From Larimichthys crocea (taxonomy: Eukaryota > Chordata > Actinopteri > Sciaenidae), in assembly GCF_000972845.2 (NCBI RefSeq), contig NC_040021.1, forward strand, positions 9,963,291 through 10,027,290: a stretch of 64,000 nucleotides of DNA, written 5' to 3'. The notes beneath the pieces are model-generated. The model was not told where the DNA came from. It worked only from the letters and a program-made list of their open reading frames with translations, and did no database searches. Shown here piece by piece: positions 47,301-60,236 of this stretch. How positions within the stretch are numbered: the first letter of the stretch is position 1; every line of letters starts with the position of its first letter. The translations under genes and the position numbers were made by a program.

Positions 47301-50300
47301 CTGCCCCTATTCAACACCAGCTCATACACTGAGGTGCCAGTGAGTGTATTGTCCCAGATATCTGCCTTCTGATCAGTAGTCCTGTCCTAGCTTGTACCAA
47401 GCTGATGTATAGCGCCTGATGGCCTGAGCTTTGCAGGGAGTAGCTGAAAAGGGCAGCTTGGGAGACAGAGAGCATTAGGAGTCCCTGGGATGCAGAATGG
47501 TAGATGGTTTTTGTCTACATGGAAATAACAGAATGATATGCAGTCTTTTTTCTGTTAAAGTCTTCTGCCCTCAGCGTGCTTGCATTGATATTTCGGTTTT
47601 CTCTTGCCTTTGTAAGACAGTTTTCAACTATGAGATCTGAATAAAAAATTTTTTGGAGGAATCTTTTAGTGGAGGTTTAGCCAGAGGTCAAAATCTAAAG
47701 AAAGGCAATCGATCTCTGTCTTTTTTTGTACAGAATCCTTTAGCACATTAATGAATATGGTGTAAACTTAAATCAATGCACTTACTTGACTGAGCTCTCT
47801 GCTGTGTGGATATATAGATGGTCAATGTTAAATCATATTTTCTATAGAAAGAGCAGTAAGTTGTAGTGTTTTGCTAAAAGGTAACATGCTCATCAATGCT
47901 AAATATGTTCACTGTTACAAGCATTTTGCCAGACAACAGTCTCCGACTGACTGTGCTGCACATTCAAATTCAGTATTTTCATAAAATGCATTGGACAGTC
48001 ATAACATTACCGTATATTCTGCTTTATTAGTCACATAAACACCAGACACAATGGCTAGAGATGGATGAAAGTGGTTCATTTTTAGAAGAATGTCACAGAA
48101 TTTTTGATTTTGGAATAGCTCAAATGATGTTCCATTATAGTTTATAAAAGCAGAAAATGCTAATCTGTGAAGGTCATCAGTCGTCCAGGCAATCATGTCC
48201 AGTTGCCCCAGATTTCACACAAAAATATCGTGCTACCACAAACATTCAATGTTTATTTTTTGAGAATCAGCCTCATTCTGTAAACTGGTCCAAGATGGTG
48301 CAAAATTATCCAGACTTCCTTCTTCTTAACAATGCACTATAAACAAACTTGCATGGCTTTCTATCTGTATTGTGCAGCCATTACTGACCATGCTTGGTGT
48401 TTATAGCAGCCAGATTTTTAAGTAATTAGCACAGTTAGTGTGAATTACTTTAGGTGATCGCTTCATAAGTCTTCATACCATAGCATGACTGAGTGGTGTC
48501 TGCGTGCAAGTGTGTGTGTGTGTGTGTGTGTTTGCCTGTGGCTTGTTCATGCAATAGGCAAATTAGAAATCAAATCAAACTGCAGAAAACAATTGCCATA
48601 GACTGAAACCCACGTGTGCACATCAATCACCCTACTTGTCCTGCAGGGTAATTATGCTGATCATGCACCACGGGTGCAATTATTTTAAAGTGAAACACTG
48701 AAGAGAGAAGGAGAGGAACAATGAAGAGAGAGAAATGAGACGTGGAAGGAAGAAAGAGAGAAAAAGGAAACAGAGGGAAAGAGAGACATGACATGCCAGG
48801 GAGAAAGGAGGAGGAGGAGGGGAAGACTGAGGCACGGCGAGCATTCAGATGTTTTGACACGCCGCAAATCGATTAAAGGCTGAATGCCAAACAGTGAATA
48901 GTGTTGCGTGGATCCAGCTTTGCAGCCATTAAAGGGACAGCTGATTCTCTGTGTTGGCAGGTCTAGGATCAGCATCACTGGAGGAGGAAATGACACACAT
49001 GGTCCTGTCATAGATAATGTATTAGCAGAGTGCTGTGAGTGTATGTGCGTGTCCATAAACAGTGCATATGTGTGAGTTTGTGTAGCGCACAAGTGTGTGT
49101 TTGTACTTGTGCTGAGGAAGAGAATACAACCCATTAGTAGGTAATCTATTTATCTGAGCATGTTCATGGTTTCAGATCTATATGTATCCATATACATGAA
49201 GGACAGATGCATGTGTGCACATTTAAGTGCTGATAAGCGTAAAATTGTGTGTGTGTATGCATTAAAGGCTTATAAATTCATGTGCTTGTGCTTATGTTTT
49301 TTACACTTTTCATGCTGATAAAGTGTTTGATTATGCAACCATATGTTTGCATGTTTTTGTGTACGCTTGAATGAATGTATACTATCCAGATCTAGTGGCT
49401 TACACAGATGAGCGTTGACCTATGCACAATCTCAGTTTTTAAACCTCTAGTTTTACAGCAAATCACACACAACTACTTTTATTTAAATCGGTAGTGTGAT
49501 TGTAAATGTCTCAGCTATGAAGCTCATTGTGTTGAGCCTGCAATTACAAACTGGAGGCCATAACTGTTGGGGGTGAATTCCAACACAAGGTTATTTCCCT
49601 AAACAGACCTGATGTCACCATAATGCCCTTTACAGATTGTTCACCAGATGTGCCTACAGCATTGTACAAACCCAAACATGATCTTGTTAGCTAAGCCAAA
49701 AACTGTCTGTGCATATCCATGGAAAATCTGAAAATAAACTGTAGCACCCATAAAACTCCCAAGTCCCAAGCAGGGAAGCGCTCTATCGTGAAATCACCCA
49801 GGCTAATTTATACGAGGGCAGCTAATGAACATTTGGCCATGGTGTTTGACTCAATAAAATGATTGCGCAACCAGCAAATGCATCGTTGCAGCTCGGCCCT
49901 TTCTTTTTCTTTTTCTCTCATGTTTCTCTTCAGCTCGCTGCCTCTCCTCTAATCATAAACAGACACAGACACATTCCTGTAAAAATGAAGGTTTCAGGAA
50001 TGTAATCATACAGCAGCACTGTGAGCTGCTGCAGCCAACTGACGCTGAGGTCTGAAGTCTTATTTTTCCACCATGAGACACAGCTGGACTTTCTGCGGTG
50101 CATTTTTTTTTAGGCACAAGAATAAATAGCAGCCCACATTTGACTAAAATAACAATGGAAATCAACTTTACCAGTTTATTTGTCACTAACACACAGGTGG
50201 GAGAAAAAAGATCCTTTCGCTGAGCACATTGTGACCTAGTTCCATTTCCATCAGTGGCTCCACACAAGTGGGTTATAATACCTGAAAGAATAAAGCTCCC

Positions 50301-52500
50301 TTTGATGTTGTCCTTGCACTGGGTTTCATTTGAGTGGCCTACTTTGACGTTACTTAATTATCAGTTCTCATGTTCTTCAAATTGATCTCATTTGTTTGTT
50401 TGTCTGTTTGTTTGTTTGTGTCTGTGTTCCACCTCAGATTCCTCGGTGGCATATAGACTTGGAGCCCTGGGCCAGTGAGAATCATTCTCTGGAGGATGAA
50501 GCTAAAAGGTTCCTCGACTACATCACAACACCACAGGTGAGTAACAATTGTTTGACTTCATACTTGTATCTTAAGTTCCTGTTGTGTATAACAGTGATTG
50601 GACATACTGTTTTAATTGCATTTCTTCAAATATCGAGGTACATACTTGTACTCTCATACTATTTTTTTTGCTTCCACTCTCCTTCAGTTCAGTGAAAAAT
50701 ATTGCATGTTTATCTGTTTATCTGACAGCTATATGTATGCCAGCAGTTTCAAATAGCTCCACTAACATTAGTCATTAATAATCAAGTAATTCAATTATTT
50801 ATGATAACACTCACAGATAGAGTTTTCTAGTAATTCTTCCATGTGCAAGCATTTTCAATGCAACGCAACATACATAAAAGTAAAGTAGTTAGTAATTATT
50901 AAAACTGCAACTTAAAATGTTTTATACGTACACCTTTCCTGTGTATATATAAAGCAAATGAGGTGTTAAATATTAAGTCAGAGATACTGGCAGGCCAGTT
51001 TAAAGAGGGTCAGGCTAACTGTTTCCCCTTTGTTTCCATTTTTATGCAAAAATAAAAGCTAAGCTTATCACCGACTGGTTCTAGCTCTATATTCTATGTA
51101 CATAGCATTTTCATCTAACTCTCAGCCAAAGGGCAAATAAGTTTACTTCCCAAAATGGTGAAATATATCTAATATAATAGCAACTATTCGTCAAATGTAT
51201 TTTCATGTACCCAAATACAGTACAACGATCGGGTACAGTACAATCTGATATGGAAGATTTACAGAGAAGATATAAAGATGCAGCACTACTTCTCTGCAAA
51301 ATGTACTCTTTACTCTATACAAACATTATTGTTTTTAGACATGGGCTGTAAATTTAGTTAATCATCAGTTGTATCCTACAAGTGCCCGATTGCTCAGTTT
51401 TTACCTTGTTCCTCTATCGTTACCTCTTTATTTTGTTTGTTTTCCTGTGTTTCTTATCTGATATATTGGCTGTACTTGCTCTGCAAACTATGTCCCATCA
51501 GGGAACATCATAAACTAGAGATTAACTAAACATTGTAACCAGATACATAACTAAAACATTAAGACAGAAGTAGTTTGAAGACAAGAAATTGGAGCAGTTG
51601 TTGCTGTTGAACGCCAGGCGGTGCATTACTTTGACAGGTCTTTATTGTTTTGAGTGAGCCTGCATCTATCAGCCCATGACTGAGATCCACTGGCACCTCT
51701 TTCACATTCAGCTCAGCCAGAGATTATTTGTCTTGCTCGACAGCACACCCATAATTCATTACTCTATTGATTACCATACAGATGGAACTCACAGCCCTAT
51801 CTATTCATACTTAATCAATGAGATGTTGTGGTTTTTGTTTGTTGTTTATGTCAGTATTAAATTACTACAAATCGATTCAAATGTTTTGCATCATAATTTG
51901 AGAAATATCAGGGGATGGAGAAATCCTGCGACCTTATTGTGGCGAAAATGCAAAGACACAGTTTGCACTGTCCAAAACAAAGACAAAGATATTTTTTGTA
52001 TTACATGTGCTGCATTTTTTTATTGTAATGAAAATTGGCATGGGGATGAATCGGTAACTTATCTTTTTCCCTCACACTCAATATAGTAAGAAAACAGAGA
52101 ACTCCACTCCAGATGAATAAACACTCTTCAATATCTTTCACAAAGCAGACATTCAGCTCATAATGAATTAGCCTCAGAATGTGTGTGTGTGTGTGTGCGT
52201 GTCTGTGTGTACTTGTGTGTTCAGCCATTTGTGTGTGTGAAATGAAGAGACAGGGACAGGAACAGAGAGAAAGACATTCTAAGTGAGTGTGTGTGTGTGT
52301 GTAAGTATAAGTTTGTGGGAAGCTGTCCATCATACACAGTGACAGGCGAGGGTGGGGGGAGTTGGCGGGAGCACAGCGACGTCCTCAGCTGTGATGCTGA
52401 CTGACACGGTGCCTGGTGGAGCTGTTACCCAGAGAGATGGCCTGCGACAAAACTGTTCAATCAATAGCAGTCAGTGTATCTTGCATGTATGCACGCACCG

Positions 52501-52548
<48 letters not shown>

Positions 52549-55500
52549 GAAGAAGTGTTTCTCTAAAAGTACAACGGCGTGAAATGTACCGTAGGATCAT
52601 TTTTTTCTGATTAGCATAATAAGTATGAGTAGTTACTGTTCATTTATTATAATGTATTGCTCAATGAAAACATTCTTTCAGGTCAATTTTTACAGCTCGG
52701 TATTCAGTGTAACACTGTGTTCAGCAGTGAGCAGTTCAATGCCACTGATAAGCCCCGCAGATGTGAGGTGGCAAAATAATCAAGAGTGATTTTGCATTTC
52801 ATTGCACATTGTACATCATACGCTGATGAACGCTTTCAGCTGGGACACATTAGCAATGGCTGGTGCAATGAACCGTGCACCAAATTCATTCAAATAGATT
52901 ACTGCACCATCCACACGCACAATGCAACTCTTGTGCTTTTTTGTACACCGGGTGACTTATTTTCCTCTTGATGCACTCAACTCAGCTGCCTGTGAAAAAA
53001 AAAAAAAAGAAGCCAATTGAGGTGGCTCTGGGGCGCCTTCCTCTGAAGGTTTTTCAGACACATCAAACTTGTAGGAGACCTCCGGGTAGATCGAAGATCT
53101 ATAGGTAGAACGTGCAGTGCGCTGTATAGATTGTAAAGTTTGTGATGTGTGTGATATCTGGGCAAAATGAATAAAAGTGACTTGACTTTGTGATGACCAT
53201 ATCATATATAAGACTCGAACGCCTCAGGATACCCCAAGAGGAGCTGAGGAGAGGGACGTCTGGATTACCTTGCGGCAGAAAATGGATGGATGGATGGATG
53301 GATGGATGGATGGATGGATGGATGGATGGATGGATGGATGGATGGATGGATGGATGGATGGACGGATGGATGGATGGTTTATGTATTGTCACAGCAAGGC
53401 AGTCATGCCTAAGAGGTCCTTTTGAAACTCACTTCACAAAGGTGTTGGTCTGAGAATGAAAACATGCACAATGAACAGTTTAAAATGTCAAGTCTAAGCA
53501 ATAATAGATATGATTTTATTTTAAGAGGCTGAGATACAACACTCATCTCTCCCTCCCGCTCCCTCGTTTCTCCATTCTTCACTTCACTGCTTTTATTACA
53601 CATTTACGCAGCTATAAAACATTTTGCTCCGGGTTCATTTCAATTTACGTGTACGTTTTTGACTAGATAATAACAGTGTTGCCGTACAGGAACACACACA
53701 AACACATTTATTTACATGCTTTCTCGTTTACACTTGAATTCAGTACAGTAGAGCTGCAGATTTATGTCTGGCCCAATCTTGTTCTGTCCTCTGAATCTCT
53801 GCAGCAGATGGAGCTTTAAGAACCCAGACAGCAAACATTTGAGCAGCCAACCGCTCCTGTGCTAAAGCTTAGTCACTTGTAAAAAACTGCAGAGGCACTG
53901 CACAAAAACAACACGCTGACATGTATACATGTGTTTACCGTGTGCGCGTGCACTGTTTATGCAGGGGGGGAAACAGTCTGGATCTGTAAGATAATATAAT
54001 TTCAAAGCTGGGAGGTAATGAAAAATTCAGGGTGATAACTTGGTTCATGTTTAGTTTTCAGTTAAAAAGCTTTTTTATTGCAGATTCACTAGAATTAAGA
54101 GACCTGAATACATTCTATCCAATATCTTAATTAACTGTAGTTTAGTCGTGAAACAGTTTTCTCTCCTTGTAAGTGGTTGAATTGTATACAAGGATACTGA
54201 TACAGGACCACACAGCATTTGGTTACTGAATTGAAAAAAAGTATATAAAGTAAAAATACTGTTTTTATCATCTTTCTTTCATTTCCCTGTTCTCTCGCTC
54301 TACCTTTGTAGAGACTTGGCAGTGTTGGCCCATGCTGTGCATCATGATGAATTGCATGCATATCGTAGTTCAACACTGAGGCCCAGACACATGCTAGCTC
54401 AGGGTCAAATTCGGTAGCAGTTTCCAGTGATTTATAGATTTGTGTTCAAATATTTTGAGAAAAAAATAAAATAATAATTCATCGCATCAAGATGGTTCAG
54501 AGAGTGTCAGCCAAGCTGCCACTCCTGAAGCACTCGATTTACAGCCACATCTGTAAACCCACTCCTTCGATACCTGTTTAGACTAATGCTGCTGAAGACA
54601 AACGCACTGACTGAAAACTTAACTATAGAGCAAAATTTGTCTGAAGCTTAAGGACACAAACTCTCCTGTTTAGAGGAAATGATTCATACATAGCACATGT
54701 GTGGTCTTGACTATATACAGAATAGTTTTAACAGGTGCTAAGACTGCTTACTGATTTAGACTACCGGGATAAGGCATGATATATGCCTTCAGGAGTATTG
54801 TGTTAACTCTGTAGAAAGTCAAAAGTCAATAAAACTCATTCCTGTGGTGGAATGTGGAGATGGTACATCATATTGACAATACAGGGCTCCTAGTTTGAGC
54901 CAGGAAAGCTATCATAACTCTGCTCTGGTCCTGGCTGTTATAATATGTGCATATTTTTATGTGTCCAGGTGTCGTGTGCGTCGTTGGCCGGCGAGGAAGG
55001 CGCTCAGCACGGGACAAAGGGAGCCTGGGCTGCGTGTCTGGACCCCAAATACAGCCTGAGCCACAGAATCCAAAGCAAACACTGCAGGGTTTACTCTTTT
55101 GGGTACGTACAAACAAACTCTCATTTCCACCTTTCAGAGAATACATTAATTCCCTAGTTGGACTCTTTACCTTCATCATCACATCAAACATTAACCTTTA
55201 TTAGACACAAATCTAACCCTAATTGTGATCACTACATGCAAAAATCTGCAGCCTGTCCATAAGTTTTGAGACAAGCTGTCATTAACAGCATCTGTAGAAC
55301 AACAGGGTTGTTCACAACATTAATTTTCAAACAGCCAGTGAGTTATCTGCAGATGAGACAGTTATTCAGAGCATCTGGTTCTGTGACAGCCTGTGATATA
55401 TCTAGTCATAATTGCCACTGTTGTTGCTTCACCCATGACAATTTAGATTGAGGAGAGATTTTTTTTCTTTCACAGTTTCATCAAAGAAAGAAGGCTATTT

Positions 55501-58500
55501 TCCACACAATAGCGGAGGAGGACTATCTCGGTCTCTACGTCCCCTGTTAGCCTTGTTCTTCAATGTCTTCCCACTTCATTGTCTAATTGGTCACGGAGCC
55601 TACATTTATTCAGAATCCGTCTTCTTTTAACAGGAAACTGGCTCGCGTTTTCTTTTTCTGTGGACTGATTTGTTGTGTAACTCTGTAATGAGGGTAAAGA
55701 TTCCTTCTCTCTGCCTTAACTGTACCTCCAATATCCACCTGGAGCATCACACGCACCTCTGCTTCCTCTACTTGAGTGGCAAGTAATCTTGAAACAAGTC
55801 AGCAGGGCCACCAAGGTATTTGACCTTCTTAAGATTGGAGAGTCAATCACTCCCGGTAGGCTTTGTGTTGTGGATGAGCTCAGCTCGGTTTCTTCCCTGT
55901 TGGGCCTCCACTGTGCTGAGGAGAAAGGGAGTTTTTTTTTTTTGCAGGAGAGAGGGGGATCTTATTAATTTTGCTGCTGAGAGACAGCACAGGTGTGCAG
56001 GCATCAAGACAGGCAGGGCACAGAAGGGTGGAAGCGGGGGTTACTGCTGTTTTTGGCTTCCTGTCTCACTATGGAAAAGAGATCAGGGGTCAAACGGAGA
56101 GGCTGAAGGAAAAACATATCTGATATCCTCTGGCTGACTGCAGTGAAGTCACTCATGCAGACAAGCTACATGGACATGCACCAAACATAAAAGGAATGTT
56201 ATTATGGGTCCTCACAGTGATTTATGCAAACATTTTAACGTTTTTGACCTGAATATCTTGGGAAAAATGTGACTCACGGCTCAGATTTTTCAAAAGCTAC
56301 ATTACCATTTTTTTCTTCTATCCAACTGATCCCTTAAGACCCCTGGAATGAATTCAATTTACACTGTCTTGCTGCCTCAACTCAGCTCAGTTAAAAAAAA
56401 TGTCAACCTTAAAAAAATAAAATTGGGTGAACTTTATGAGCAACTGAAATAAAATCCTAAGAGCCCATTATAACAGTTAGGCTGTTAGGTTCAACTTTTC
56501 TGGATACACCAAGTGATCTTCTCCTCTCTGTGTCCCATATCTGACCTAGATTCATACTATGTACACACACAGACTTCTTGGCTTTACTCTTGAATCTATG
56601 CCAGGTATGCTGAGTATCCCGTTCTCATGAGACTTCTGCTCTGCTGTACAGGAGACTCGCAAAACGCTCAACTACAATCCACTGATGCACTGGGTTTAAT
56701 AGAAATGTCAAATACTATTAATAAGTATGCGTGTGTGTGTGTACACTGTTGAATTCAGTGCGTTATGAGTATGTACACTTGTGTGCGCACTCTTGCGTGC
56801 ATATTTTTTATTTATTTTTTTGCGCGTGTGTGCACAGTTGACACGTCTCATTTGCATTCTGTTTAACGAACCGTGCAGGGCTGTGCCTGGGCAGGATGAG
56901 CAGCTGCTCTCTGATTGGTCTGTCACATGGTGGTGGACAGGAGGGATGGGTGGGGGTGGATTCAGGATGTTTTTCCACATGAAAGACCAATCATCCACCT
57001 TTCACCTCCCGTACTCAAACTACTCTTTCTTCAGTGTTCCTTTCAATCTTCGAGTCCTTCTGTTTAATCATATATTATTTGTTCTCTGCATGCAGACACC
57101 TAATCAAAGATTGTCTGAGAGGATGAATCATTCATAATTCTAAAAGAAACCAACCTGGTGAATTCACTCATCTGCTGCACTTGAACCATTAGCATGTGCA
57201 AAGTGAATTTTCACAATATAGCCACCGGCAACAGTCTTCCATATAGTCTCTGCACCTTTGTTCTCTCGCTCTCTCGAAGCGCCCTGCTATGCAAATATAG
57301 GACAAAATAATAGTTACAAAAATAATTACTAGTGTTGTTGTTATTGCAATTGTAGCCGCTGTTATTATGAATTATTTAGTCAGAAAAGAGTTCCAAGCTT
57401 CCAAGCTGTTCGGTGAGAGTGAGGGGAGGATGTTATTGTCACTGTTACAATTCATTTATTTCTGTACTCGCTCTGTTTCTTGTCTCTGTCTTCGTCCTCC
57501 AAGATAGCACTAGAGGCAGAGGCAGATGCACACATGCTTTGACAAAAGAAAAACTGCATCTAAACAGCTTGAACAATGTCAAAATACCCCGAAGAGAACT
57601 TTTTTTATACTGCACTAAGATACAAACTTAATTTATGTTTTGGGATGATTTTGTGGTAAACACAGCAGACAGCAGAGTTAGTCATAGTAGGAAAAGCATG
57701 TGTAGATAATAAAATGAAGGATGGCGGCTGAATTCCATTTAGTTGCTTCATTTTCAGGGTACTGGTATTGTTAAAGCCGACTCACTGTCATGTCTGTCGT
57801 GTTACTGAGACACTTGAATAGAACTTGAGATGCAATTAATGTTATTAGGGATATTCAGTCAAAATGTCTCCAGTTAAAAAAAGGCCTAATATGCCTGCTG
57901 AAACTTCATGTAACTGAGCCATGATTAGTGTTATTAACTACAAATGTGGTTTTCCTGTTAAGCAAGTTAAGGAAGTAAAATGTACATACAGAGAAATGTG
58001 TCTTTGTTCTATTCTCAGATATCAGTGAAGTAGAAAACTAGACTCCCTCTGTTAACCACCGCCTCATTTTTCGCCCCAAGGAACATGGTGGCAGACGATA
58101 GTCGAGCAAAGTCACACTCATCCAACTTTTTTTTATGCACGTCTCTATCTTGAACTTCCCCAGGAAGTGCAAAAAGACTTTTGTTCTTTCCACTCATGAC
58201 AACTTTCCCATGCAGGCTGTAGGCCATGCTCAAATTTAGAGCACTTATATAGGCTAAAGCACAGCATGGGAATTAAAAATATCTGCACCTCATCACTCAT
58301 TGATCTTGCATATGTTAATGCGCTGCAATGTGTGATGAAAGAAGGGGAGTAGGTGCACAGCAGAAGGAGCAAGAAAGAGGGTGAGGACGGAGTTGGAGAG
58401 ACAGACAGTCGTGGCGATAGAAATATTTTGAGAACACCGTGGCATATGAAATAGGAAAATACTAAAAATAGGAGATATGAGGGTAGAAAGGGAAAGAGAC

Positions 58501-60236
58501 TAGAAGAGAGCAGATGGTTACAGCGTTATGTTTACCAGCCTCGCCTCGGAGGTTCACAACATCCAGACAGGCTGATGACATAATGGTTCAGGGCGAGGAC
58601 AGATTGACTAAAGGCCCAGTCGATTAGATTTACAATCCACTAGGTGTTTGTGACAGATGACACACAATCACATCTTCTGGTTTCCATGACATTGAAGTCA
58701 ACATGGTGTTACCACCCCTGCACTCTGTAGTCCCATGAGACAAGATATTATAGCGAGTAGAGAGACCCTCCTTTATCAATATGGTCAACAGCTGAATGAT
58801 TTTTAATTTGAGCCCCCACTTCTCCACAAGCAATCTGAACCGATCTGTGTCACTGCAGTGATTCCTTGGCCAAGACAGAGACTGTGAAACTCAATGAAAT
58901 ATTTTGAAATATTTAGTGCAACAAAAAGAGACATCTAGTTGCATCTCAGTCTCTCCTATATACTCATCTTTCATCTGCCTGCTAGTGGGATACATTCAGG
59001 GACCTGCTGCCTCATCTGTAAAAGACGTCTGCTATGAAATGTACTCCCTCAGCCGCAATTAAAGAATACAGCCGCAGCACAAACTAGACACAAGGGAATG
59101 CGGAGACAGTGGCTGAGAAAGGAAGAAAAGGAGAAAATTGCAGAATTAGAGAAGGGAGGGGTGGCATAAAGAGAGAATAACAGTGAGAGGATGGGTGGGA
59201 AAGTGAGGGCGGAAATACAGGGAAACGTGTCTGCTTACATTTATAATGGAGAATCAGACCACTGGAGGAGGAAATGTAAAGGAGAGCAAAAGACTGACAA
59301 GAAACAAGTACCTACCTGCCTATAACCATACATGTTGGTTTTAAAGTGTTTGCTCAGTTTGCATTGATATAAAACAGGAAGCCCTCATCCTGTTTTGCTA
59401 TTGCCTTTGGGGCTATCGAGTAATGGCCTGATGGCGAAGTGGATGGCTGTATTTTGGGTTGACAAGCCGTTCATTAGATTTCCTTTGAAATCTGACCCAC
59501 TCCCATGCAGTAACACTCAACAGGTCTCATTAGTAGCCGTAGCAATGTCTCAGACTGACTCTGACTGTATTGAAGTTATAAAACTGTAATATATGTGGTG
59601 ATGCGATAACATGATTTTCTGTGCCAGTACCAAAGTTTAAATTTCCTGCCTGTTGGTCAACAATATCTCAATATCTGGTGCATGAATTGTCACAAAATAT
59701 GATATAGATATTCACGTGCCCGGAGGATGATTGTTTATTCATTCACTTTGATGTTCCTTTATGTAGCACCACAAGTAGGTCAAACTTTTCACTCATCACT
59801 CAATGACTTTAGTGATCTCTGACTTGCTATGACATTTAGGATAAACATTAACAAGAAAATGTAAATACTGTAAATCTGATCTAAGAATAAACATGATTAC
59901 ATACAGTATCTGTTTTGTATAATTTTCTTTATATTTTAGCTTGTATCAAATGTCCAATATGATAACATCTGATATACCTGATTGTCTTGTGTGTACTGTG
60001 TGGGTTGTAGGTTGGGTGTGGACGATCGGTCCCTGGAGCGTTCTCTTACAAAAGCGGGGTGTGAAGTCCACTGCTTTGATCCCAGTCTGAAGCAGCCTCA
60101 CCTGCAGCAAGCTGAAATGTGGCTTCATCGGCTCTCTGTAGACTGGAGGGACCCCAACCCAGCCATTGTCGCCCAGCGCCAGTACGCCAATACCAAGAAA
60201 CTGGCCACCATCCTTAATGACTTTGGACACAGACAG
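33231..60236 (+). CDS. mettl24: Methyltransferase-like protein 24, first four exons (3' partial)
   Basis: Member of the METTL24 family, putative SAM-dependent methyltransferases whose substrate I do not know. Four exons (33231-33569, 50438-50536, 54969-55102, 60011-60236) join in phase into 266 residues. Residues 8-31 are a hydrophobic signal-anchor-like helix ([17 protein letters not shown]), followed by a basic, low-complexity linker. Conserved landmarks against human are [35 protein letters not shown] (possible SAM-loop region, about 188-196), CEVHCFDPS (208-216, the position of the acidic SAM-ribose residue) and [13 protein letters not shown]. Human protein continues IDVLKADLESAEWKVLEN; no such exon exists before 64000, so the C-terminus lies outside. 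The ATG at 33237 has a better Kozak context (G at -3, G at +4) than 33231, so the protein may start MGREQL. Confidence 0.93.
37575..37990 (+). repeat. Dispersed repeat with internal (TA)n
   Basis: Starts GGATTCAAGATTCAAGGAGT TTTATTTGTCATT, passes through an AT-rich centre with (TA)13, and continues GTGCAAGTGTCCAGGTTGTG and TTGCAGTGCAAAGTATTTTT. It resembles a family common in teleosts (ttcaag-attcaag...tttattgtcat...gtgcaaataattgcagtgcaaagta). Right boundary uncertain. Confidence 0.5.
38215..38400 (+). repeat. Dispersed repeat family A, copy 1
   Basis: Contains CACCACCAAAGTTATTACAA and TTCACTCCGAGGAGGA, then AACCAAATTTAATGGCAGTC and CATTCAATAGTCGTT, ending near GCATCCCCCGAGCCACG. The same wording recurs at 62400-62720 and, reversed, at 59650-59830. 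I remember this as an abundant teleost repeat. Confidence 0.65.
40452..40565 (+). mobile_element. MITE-like repeat family B, half copy
   Basis: AAATAGTTCACAGTTTTGGG then AAATACACTTATTTGCATTC, GAGAGTTAGATGACAACACT and ATATGAAGCTACAGCCACG. Matches the left half of the family; the right half is absent, so the copy is truncated. Confidence 0.65.
44290..44437 (+). repeat. LINE-type tail and (TATC)n/(CATC)n array
   Basis: TTAAATAAATAAAGTC is followed at 44317-44437 by about 11 TATC units, about 17 CATC units and a short return to TATC. The AATAAAG just before the tetranucleotide array is typical of the 3' end of a non-LTR retroelement, whose body is no longer recognisable. Confidence 0.7.
50438..50536 (+). 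CDS. mettl24: mettl24 exon 2
   Basis: 99 bp, residues 114-146. The acceptor is TTCCACCTCAG| and the donor CCACAG|GTGAGT. Encodes [17 protein letters not shown] and then [16 protein letters not shown], matching human PRWQIDLQPWA and EEAWRFLRYISTTQ. Confidence 0.95.
50980..51155 (+). mobile_element. MITE-like repeat family B, right-half copy
   Basis: GGTCAGGCTAACTGTTTCCC, then ATTTTCATCTAACTCTCAGC, GGCAAATAAGTTTACTTCCC and AAAATGG. It complements the 40452 copy: read in reverse it restores the TTTTGGGAAATACACTTATT end. Confidence 0.6.
52505..52545 (+). repeat. (CA)n microsatellite
   Basis: About 20 CA units followed by an AGAAGA stretch. Confidence 0.95.
53206..53379 (+). repeat. LINE 3' end with (GGAT)n array
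   Basis: CGAACGCCTCAGGATACCCC, AAGAGGAGCTGAGGAGAGGG and GGCAGAAAATGGATGG, then about 23 GGAT units (one GGAC). This matches the usual end of L2/Rex-like LINEs in fish (gcctcgggatccccaggaggagctgga ... cggaagaaaatggatggatgg). The internal region between those blocks is shortened. Confidence 0.7.
54969..55102 (+). CDS. mettl24: mettl24 exon 3
   Basis: 134 bp, residues 147-190 plus two bases. The acceptor is ATGTGTCCAG| and the donor TTTGG|GTACGT. Encodes [20 protein letters not shown] and [10 protein letters not shown], matching human [20 protein letters not shown] and CRLYSLG. Confidence 0.94.
55103..60010 (+). other. mettl24: mettl24 intron 3 (4.9 kb)
   Basis: No exon seen. A reversed copy of repeat family A lies at 59650-59830. 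Purine-rich segments occur around 58370-58510 and 59100-59220. The rest is unremarkable. Confidence 0.8.
59650..59830 (-). repeat. Dispersed repeat family A, reversed copy
   Basis: CTCAATATCTGGTGCATGAA, TTGTCACAAAATATGATATA, GATATTCACGTGCCCGGAGG and GATGTTCCTTTATGTAGCAC read as the reverse complement of the family at 38215 and 62400, well diverged. Confidence 0.5.
60011..60236 (+). CDS. mettl24: mettl24 exon 4 (methyltransferase core)
   Basis: 226 bp, residues 191-266. The acceptor is GTGGGTTGTAG| and the donor AGACAG|GTGAGA. Encodes [44 protein letters not shown] and [15 protein letters not shown]. Homology to human is continuous to the donor. Confidence 0.95.

Larger units (their letters stand above)
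33570..50437 (+). other. mettl24: mettl24 intron 1 (16.9 kb)
   Basis: A typical long first intron. It contains pyrimidine-rich stretches at about 34100-34420 and 34690-34930, CA tracts at 34290-34313, 37335-37370 and 42371-42391, a (TA)n tract at 37704-37730, a (TG)n tract at 48507-48531, three dispersed repeats (37575, 38215, 40452), a tetranucleotide array at 44317-44437 and degenerate short repeats at 46340-46640. No exon seen. Remaining stretches show nothing I recognise. Confidence 0.8.
50537..54968 (+). other. mettl24: mettl24 intron 2 (4.4 kb)
   Basis: Contains a MITE half copy (50980-51155), TG tracts near 52181-52205 and 52286-52304, a (CA)n tract at 52505-52545 and a LINE tail with a (GGAT)n array (53206-53379). 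A 136-codon open frame at 51676-52086 has no recognisable homology. Confidence 0.8.

Noticed and set aside
51676..52086. 136-codon open frame in mettl24 intron 2
   Set aside because: No familiar motif and no splice-compatible link to mettl24; treated as chance.
53099..53392. Open frame encoding repeated SIHP units
   Set aside because: Direct translation of the GGAT tetranucleotide array.
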